Below, in pieces: positions 59,762 through 64,000 of a stretch of 64,000 bases of DNA. The position numbers and the translations under genes are program-made. The DNA is taken from the NCBI GenBank assembly GCA_020845575.1, contig JADLFL010000035.1, positions 62,001 to 126,000 on the forward strand, in the 5' to 3' direction. The notes under the pieces were generated by a model. It was not told where the DNA came from, did not search any database, and saw only the letters and a list, made by a program, of their open reading frames with translations. Origin of the DNA: Acidobacteriota bacterium (GTDB taxonomy: Bacteria > Acidobacteriota > Vicinamibacteria > Vicinamibacterales > Vicinamibacteraceae). Numbering within the stretch: position 1 is the stretch's first letter; each line of letters starts with the position of its first letter.

Positions 59762-62383
59762 TCAGAAGAACACGCGCGTGCCGAAGTCGAAGCGGCGGGC
59801 AGGGGCGGCCGCCGTGGGGCGCATGAAGTACGGCGACGTCATCACGCCGGAGAAGCGCGTGAAGTTCGTTTCGTTGAGGATGTTCCACGCCTGCGCGTAG
59901 AACTCGACGCCGCGCGGGGTCTTCGATCCGGCACCGCCGCCGTCTGTCGACGTCACGCCGCCGAAGTCGGGGCGCCAGCCGAGACGCAGGTTCAGCGTCC
60001 GCTGCCACGTGCCCCGCTCGGTGTTGCGGCCCGTGCCTGCGGGCCTGTCGGCGAAGACCGAATCGCCGTTGTCGTCCAGACCCGTTCTGATCGTGTAAGG
60101 CGTGCCCGACGCGATGTCGCCCCACGCGTTGGCACGCACGCCGCCTGGCAACTCCATCCTGACGAAGCCGAACACGCGATGGCGCACGTCCCACGACGCG
60201 GGTCCCCACTCCGCGTCGAGGTCACGACTGTCTGCGGGCAGCGATGTCGGGCCGTCCGAGTCGTTCCACGACTGCCCGTACTGATAGCGCACGAGACCAG
60301 ACGCCTTGCCGTCTTCCCGCGACACGCGCACGCTCGAATCGAAACCCGCCGATCGCCCGCGCCCCGTCGACTCGATCTCCGTGATGCGCTCGAAATCAGC
60401 GTCAGGGAACACGCCGTCGACGGGCGCATTCGCGTTCAGGCCGCGCAGGCGGTCCTGGATCGACTGTCCATAGGCGTTGAGCTGCACGCGCAGGTGCTGC
60501 GAGAAGCGGTGCTCCAGGCCGACCGACGCACGCGCGGTGGACACCATCTCGAGCCCGGTCGACGACTCGCGGACGATACTGGGGGCGGGCATGGACGTGA
60601 GGCCGTCGCCGCCGAGCGGATCGGGATAGCCGGGATCGCTGACGATCACGTCGCGCAGGTGCGTGCCATCGAGCTGCAGCGTCTGCTCGTACACCCACTG
60701 CGGGTACCACTCGTTGAAGAACCCGACACCAGCGGTCAGCGTCGTCTTCGGGCGTTCCTTCGGCGTCCACGACAGGCTCGCGCGCGGCGCGATGTTGTTC
60801 CAGTCGTCCATCAACGACTGGATGTCGTGCCGTACGCCGAAGCCGAAGCGCAGGCCGTCGCGCATCTCGACCTCGTCGTACGCGAACCAGCTGAACTCCT
60901 GGCGCGAGTACGTCACCAGCGGGTCACCCACGCGCTGCGTGAACTGGCGCGGCCGGCCCGCCTCGTAGTCCTCGAGGGTCGCGAACGTGAACGTGCCGGC
61001 GTAGTTGTCGATCCTGTCCGTGCGCGTCCATCCCAGCTCGGTCTCGAAGCCGAAGCGCACCTTGTGACGGCTGTTGCTGATCAGGTCCACCGTCTGCGCG
61101 ATCTCGATCTCCTGATCCCGTCGTCCGCCCGCTCGCTGTGCGCCGCCGGCGCGGAACGCGTTCGGCACGTTGATGCCGATGGCATCGCTCATCGACTCGG
61201 TGCCGCTGCGCACGTCCACGTATTCGAGATGGATGTCGTTCAGGAAGTGACGGCCGATGGTGCCGATCGCGGAGATCCGCGCGATGTCTCCTGCCGATCG
61301 ATCGTCGAACGCTCGCTCGGGCAGCTCGAACTCGCCGACGCCCATGTTGCTGCCGCGCGAATCCCATCGCTGATACTCACCGCGCAGCGTCTGCGTGGAG
61401 GACATCGCATGCTCCACGCGCACTTCGCCGTCGAAGCGGCGGCGTTCCGCGTTCACGAGTGAGGGGAACGGCGTCGGGGCACCCGTGGCAACGAGCGGCT
61501 GCGCGTCGTACGAGTCACGAATCGAGAGACGCCCGGAGATCGACGACTGTCCCTTCACGATCGGTCCCCTGAAGCTCCACGACAGGCGACGCGTCTGACC
61601 ATCCGGTTGCGCCTGCGAGAACGCCGGCCGCGCGTCGATCGATTGATCGCGGAAGCCCACCGACACGTCGTGCGCCCACGACGTGCCGCCCGGGCGCGTG
61701 ATGATCTCCACACGAACTCGCCCAGCGCCCATGCTGTCCGTGCTGAACGGATCGCGGCGGATACGCACCACCTGGATCTGGTCCTTCGGCGGCAGCGCTC
61801 CGCCTTCGAACCCGTTCACACGAATCTCCGCGCCGATACCCGCGAGCGCCTCGATCGCGATGGCGAGCTCTTCCGGGTCGTCTGGCAACTGCTCGATCTC
61901 GCGCGGGCTCAGCGTCTCGACCTGCCCGTCCGCTGTCGGCGGCACGAACGTCTGGGCATCCGCGCGCACGGCCACCTGCTCCGCGTAGCCCGCGATCGTG
62001 AGTGTGGCGACGGCCTCCGCCGCTTCCGCGGGGCGCACGACGGCGTCGATCGTCGCGGGCTCGAAGCCGGGCATCTCCACGATCAGCCGGTAGTCGCCCG
62101 CGGGCACGTCGAGCATCGCCTCGCCTGAATCGTCGGTGACGAGCATGCGCGGGACGCCTGCCGCGTCAGGTCCCGGTCCGGAGAACACGACCGTCGCGCC
62201 CGGCAGGCGTCCGCCCTGCGTGTCCTTCGCGACCACGATCAGGTGCCCGGGCGCCTCGCGCGTCTCGTGTTCCGCCAACGGAGTCTGCGGCGACTGCGCG
62301 GCGGCGCGGTCGGCCGCAAGGCACGCGACGAGCGCGACCGCCATGACTGGCGCGATGAATCCGATCGAGGCGAGGCGATCCAT
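59762..62383 (-). CDS. TonB-dependent receptor with carboxypeptidase-like N-terminal domain
   Basis: An 873-residue outer-membrane protein. Signal peptide, then a CarboxypepD_reg-like domain (about 45-125, GHLIVVAKDTQGGRLPGATV, GDYRLIVEMPGFEPATIDAV), a plug (about 140-240) and a beta-barrel ending in YFMRPTAAAPARRFDFGTRV with terminal FF. This Oar-like architecture is abundant in Acidobacteria and takes up large ligands, often peptides or glycans. The ligand is not predictable. Confidence 0.88.
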   Translation of the reverse strand: MDRLASIGFIAPVMAVALVACLAADRAAAQSPQTPLAEHETREAPGHLIVVAKDTQGGRLPGATVVFSGPGPDAAGVPRMLVTDDSGEAMLDVPAGDYRLIVEMPGFEPATIDAVVRPAEAAEAVATLTIAGYAEQVAVRADAQTFVPPTADGQVETLSPREIEQLPDDPEELAIAIEALAGIGAEIRVNGFEGGALPPKDQIQVVRIRRDPFSTDSMGAGRVRVEIITRPGGTSWAHDVSVGFRDQSIDARPAFSQAQPDGQTRRLSWSFRGPIVKGQSSISGRLSIRDSYDAQPLVATGAPTPFPSLVNAERRRFDGEVRVEHAMSSTQTLRGEYQRWDSRGSNMGVGEFELPERAFDDRSAGDIARISAIGTIGRHFLNDIHLEYVDVRSGTESMSDAIGINVPNAFRAGGAQRAGGRRDQEIEIAQTVDLISNSRHKVRFGFETELGWTRTDRIDNYAGTFTFATLEDYEAGRPRQFTQRVGDPLVTYSRQEFSWFAYDEVEMRDGLRFGFGVRHDIQSLMDDWNNIAPRASLSWTPKERPKTTLTAGVGFFNEWYPQWVYEQTLQLDGTHLRDVIVSDPGYPDPLGGDGLTSMPAPSIVRESSTGLEMVSTARASVGLEHRFSQHLRVQLNAYGQSIQDRLRGLNANAPVDGVFPDADFERITEIESTGRGRSAGFDSSVRVSREDGKASGLVRYQYGQSWNDSDGPTSLPADSRDLDAEWGPASWDVRHRVFGFVRMELPGGVRANAWGDIASGTPYTIRTGLDDNGDSVFADRPAGTGRNTERGTWQRTLNLRLGWRPDFGGVTSTDGGGAGSKTPRGVEFYAQAWNILNETNFTRFSGVMTSPYFMRPTAAAPARRFDFGTRVFF

Positions 62384-62524
62384 CGGCCCAGCATATCGAC
62401 GACGACGCGGGATCGGTACCCCAAGAAACGTGAATGTCTTGATACGTGGAGTGGGAGGCGACGCGCGCCAGGGTTGAAACCCCTGGCCTCCATCAGGAGC
62501 GCTCGTCGGATTGGAGCGCGTGCG

Positions 62525-63163
62525 TCAGCGGCTGGCTTCGAGGGCGCGCCACATGTACCAGCTCCCGATGCTGCGGTACGGCCGCCACTTCTCGGCGTGC
62601 GCCTCGATCGCCGCGGGCGCAGCCTTCTCACCGCCGTTGTAGACGCGCGCGAAGCCCGTCACCACGCCGAGGTCGCCGAGGGGCAACACGTCGTGGCGCT
62701 GCAAGTGGAACATCAGGTGCATCTCCGCGGTCCAGCGGCCGATGCCCTTCACCTGCGTCAACGCCGCAATCACCTCATCGTCGGACAGGCGATACAGCCG
62801 GCGCGTGTCGAGCGCGCCGGTCGAAACGCGCTCGCAGAGGTCGAGGATGTAGCGCAGCTTCTGGCCGCTCAACCCGCCCGCGCGCAGCGTGGTTTCCGGT
62901 GTGGCGAGCCACGTGGCAGGAGGCGGACAGTGGCGCACACCCATCGACGCCATCACGCGCGCATGGATGGTCGTTGCGGCCGCGGTCGCGAGCTGCTGGA
63001 AGACGATCGCGCGCACGAGCGACGAGAAGGCATCGCGGCGAGGACGCGCGCCGAGCGTACATGGGCCGTGCGCCTTCATGAGGCGCGCCAGTTCGGGATC
63101 GCGACGCGCGAGGACGCGCGAGGCAACCAGGCAGGACTCGGGCGTGAAGCGTTCGGGGACCAT
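62525..63163 (-). CDS. DNA-3-methyladenine glycosylase II-like (HhH-GPD) enzyme
   Basis: A 212-residue base-excision glycosylase from ATG 63163. The HhH motif is LTQVKGIGRWTAEMHLMFHL and the catalytic Asp follows in VLPLGDLGV. SLVRAIVFQQLATAAATTIH is the conserved N-terminal helix. It removes alkylated purines. It starts five bases after the glpD stop, so the two are co-transcribed. Confidence 0.9.
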   Translation of the reverse strand: MVPERFTPESCLVASRVLARRDPELARLMKAHGPCTLGARPRRDAFSSLVRAIVFQQLATAAATTIHARVMASMGVRHCPPPATWLATPETTLRAGGLSGQKLRYILDLCERVSTGALDTRRLYRLSDDEVIAALTQVKGIGRWTAEMHLMFHLQRHDVLPLGDLGVVTGFARVYNGGEKAAPAAIEAHAEKWRPYRSIGSWYMWRALEASR

Positions 63164-63168
63164 GCGCG

Positions 63169-64000
63169 CTACGGGATGTCGGCGAACGACTCGTGCTCCT
63201 GCGGGCGGTCTCCGTCGGAGCGGTCGAGCACCTTGCGACAGTGCGCGAGCTCGTCGGCCACGCGCTGATCGGACCATCCGAGCTCTTCACGCATCGCGGC
63301 GGCGATGCGACCAAGTGCGGGACGTCCCCGATGCGGCGTGAACGCAAGGCGCGATCGCCGGCACACGAAGTCGGCCACGCGTTCACACGCTTCGTGCCGC
63401 GTCGCATGGACGACCTGCGCCACGACGTCGGGCTCGCCCTCCATCAGCGTCTGCCCGAGCTCAGGCCGCTCTTCCACGAGACGCAACACTTCGACGCGCC
63501 GCGTGCCGTACAGACGGGCGAGGTGCGCGCGCTGCGCGTCGGACAGCACCTCGGGTATCGGACCTGCGTCGCGCGCTCCGGGAAGGAGCGCGGTGGCCGT
63601 CGTGCAGCGGGCGGAACTCTCGAGCAGGCGGCACACGCGCTGCGTGGCTTCCTCGGCGATGGCGCGATAGCCCGTCAGCTTGCCGCCGATGATCGATACG
63701 AGCCCCACGGGGTCCTGTTCGGCAACGATCTGGTGCGAGCGCGTGACGGCCGACGCGTCGCCTTCCCGACGCACCAGCGCGCGCACGCCGGCGTTGGTGA
63801 AGAGCACGTCCCCGAGCGCGCCGACGTACGGCTTCACCGATCGACGCAGGTAGTCGATCTCCTCCGGCGTGGCGGCGACATCGGCGGGATCGTCCTCGTA
63901 GTCGAGGTCCGTCGTGCCCACCCACGCGTAGTCGAGCCACGGGATCACGAACATCAGACGCCCGTCGACGGCCGAGGGCAACGCGATGGCGTGCTTCGGC
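63169..64000 (-). CDS. glpD: Glycerol-3-phosphate dehydrogenase, C-terminal part (runs off the window)
   Basis: The frame continues past the right edge. Seen are MFVIPWLDYAWVGTTDLDYE, TRSHQIVAEQDPVGLVSIIG followed by GKLTGYRAIAEEA, and a C-terminal helical domain ending DGDRPQEHESFADIP. These are hallmarks of the FAD-dependent GlpD/GlpA family, which oxidises glycerol-3-phosphate to dihydroxyacetone phosphate at the membrane. The FAD-binding N-terminus lies outside the window. Confidence 0.9.
   Translation of the reverse strand, partial: PKHAIALPSAVDGRLMFVIPWLDYAWVGTTDLDYEDDPADVAATPEEIDYLRRSVKPYVGALGDVLFTNAGVRALVRREGDASAVTRSHQIVAEQDPVGLVSIIGGKLTGYRAIAEEATQRVCRLLESSARCTTATALLPGARDAGPIPEVLSDAQRAHLARLYGTRRVEVLRLVEERPELGQTLMEGEPDVVAQVVHATRHEACERVADFVCRRSRLAFTPHRGRPALGRIAAAMREELGWSDQRVADELAHCRKVLDRSDGDRPQEHESFADIP

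Noticed and set aside
1..64000. CRISPR array, rRNA genes, riboswitches
   Set aside because: I saw no regularly spaced short direct repeats, no rRNA-like sequence and no recognisable riboswitch core.

Overview
The window looks like a chromosome segment from a high-GC acidobacterium, most plausibly a Vicinamibacteria/Luteitalea-like organism. This is inferred from gene content: ECF sigma factors paired with protein kinases that end in WD40/PD40 propellers, a TonB receptor with an N-terminal carboxypeptidase-like domain, PD40 secreted proteins and many ankyrin/GAF/FHA signalling genes. No rRNA is present and one tRNA was found.

Left part (1-23.3 kb), mainly chromosomal. An SDR end leads into a DevBCA-type ABC exporter whose ATPase is fused to a GAF domain. 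Then, on the minus strand, comes a two-gene operon of an NDH-2-like flavoprotein with a cyclic-nucleotide domain and an FHA-GAF-adenylate cyclase. Ankyrin, YjbQ, winged-helix membrane regulator, PLP decarboxylase and GNAT genes follow. Next are a broken AbiE-like toxin-antitoxin pair, a copA-cueR operon with a textbook CueR operator, a PD40 protein, and an ECF sigma factor-kinase pair.

Middle part (23.3-57.0 kb), accreted mobile DNA. A tRNA-Gln(CTG) at 56969-57042 (minus) is flanked by a tyrosine integrase and an excisionase. Copies of the tRNA 3' end recur in the same orientation at 26017, 28538 and 39503, with diverged relatives at 25178, 33256 and 34780. They divide the region into cassettes: higBA; abiEi/abiEii; an NTF2-like gene plus an ECF/kinase pair broken by frameshifts; a winged-helix/nucleotidyltransferase pair; an XRE regulator plus a very large PKD metalloprotease; and a 17-kb defence island. 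The last holds a YaaC-like gene with a PD-(D/E)XK-like partner, a winged-helix gene, two hsdM genes, hsdS, hsdR, darT and darG in one overlapping run, then a reverse transcriptase with a split PIN-like partner, a winged-helix protein, a structured non-coding stretch, xis and int. Remnants of a serine recombinase, DUF4411, AAA ATPase, a second higA and a second nucleotidyltransferase show repeated insertion and decay.

Right part (57.2-64 kb), chromosomal again: DHFR-like reductase, AlkD-like protein, an alpha/beta hydrolase, a TonB receptor, an HhH-GPD DNA glycosylase and the end of glpD.

The most interesting candidates are the chain of tRNA-Gln att-bounded toxin-antitoxin/defence cassettes, the embedding of DarTG at the end of a type I restriction operon, and two poorly characterised gene pairs (YaaC/PD-(D/E)XK and RT/PIN-like).
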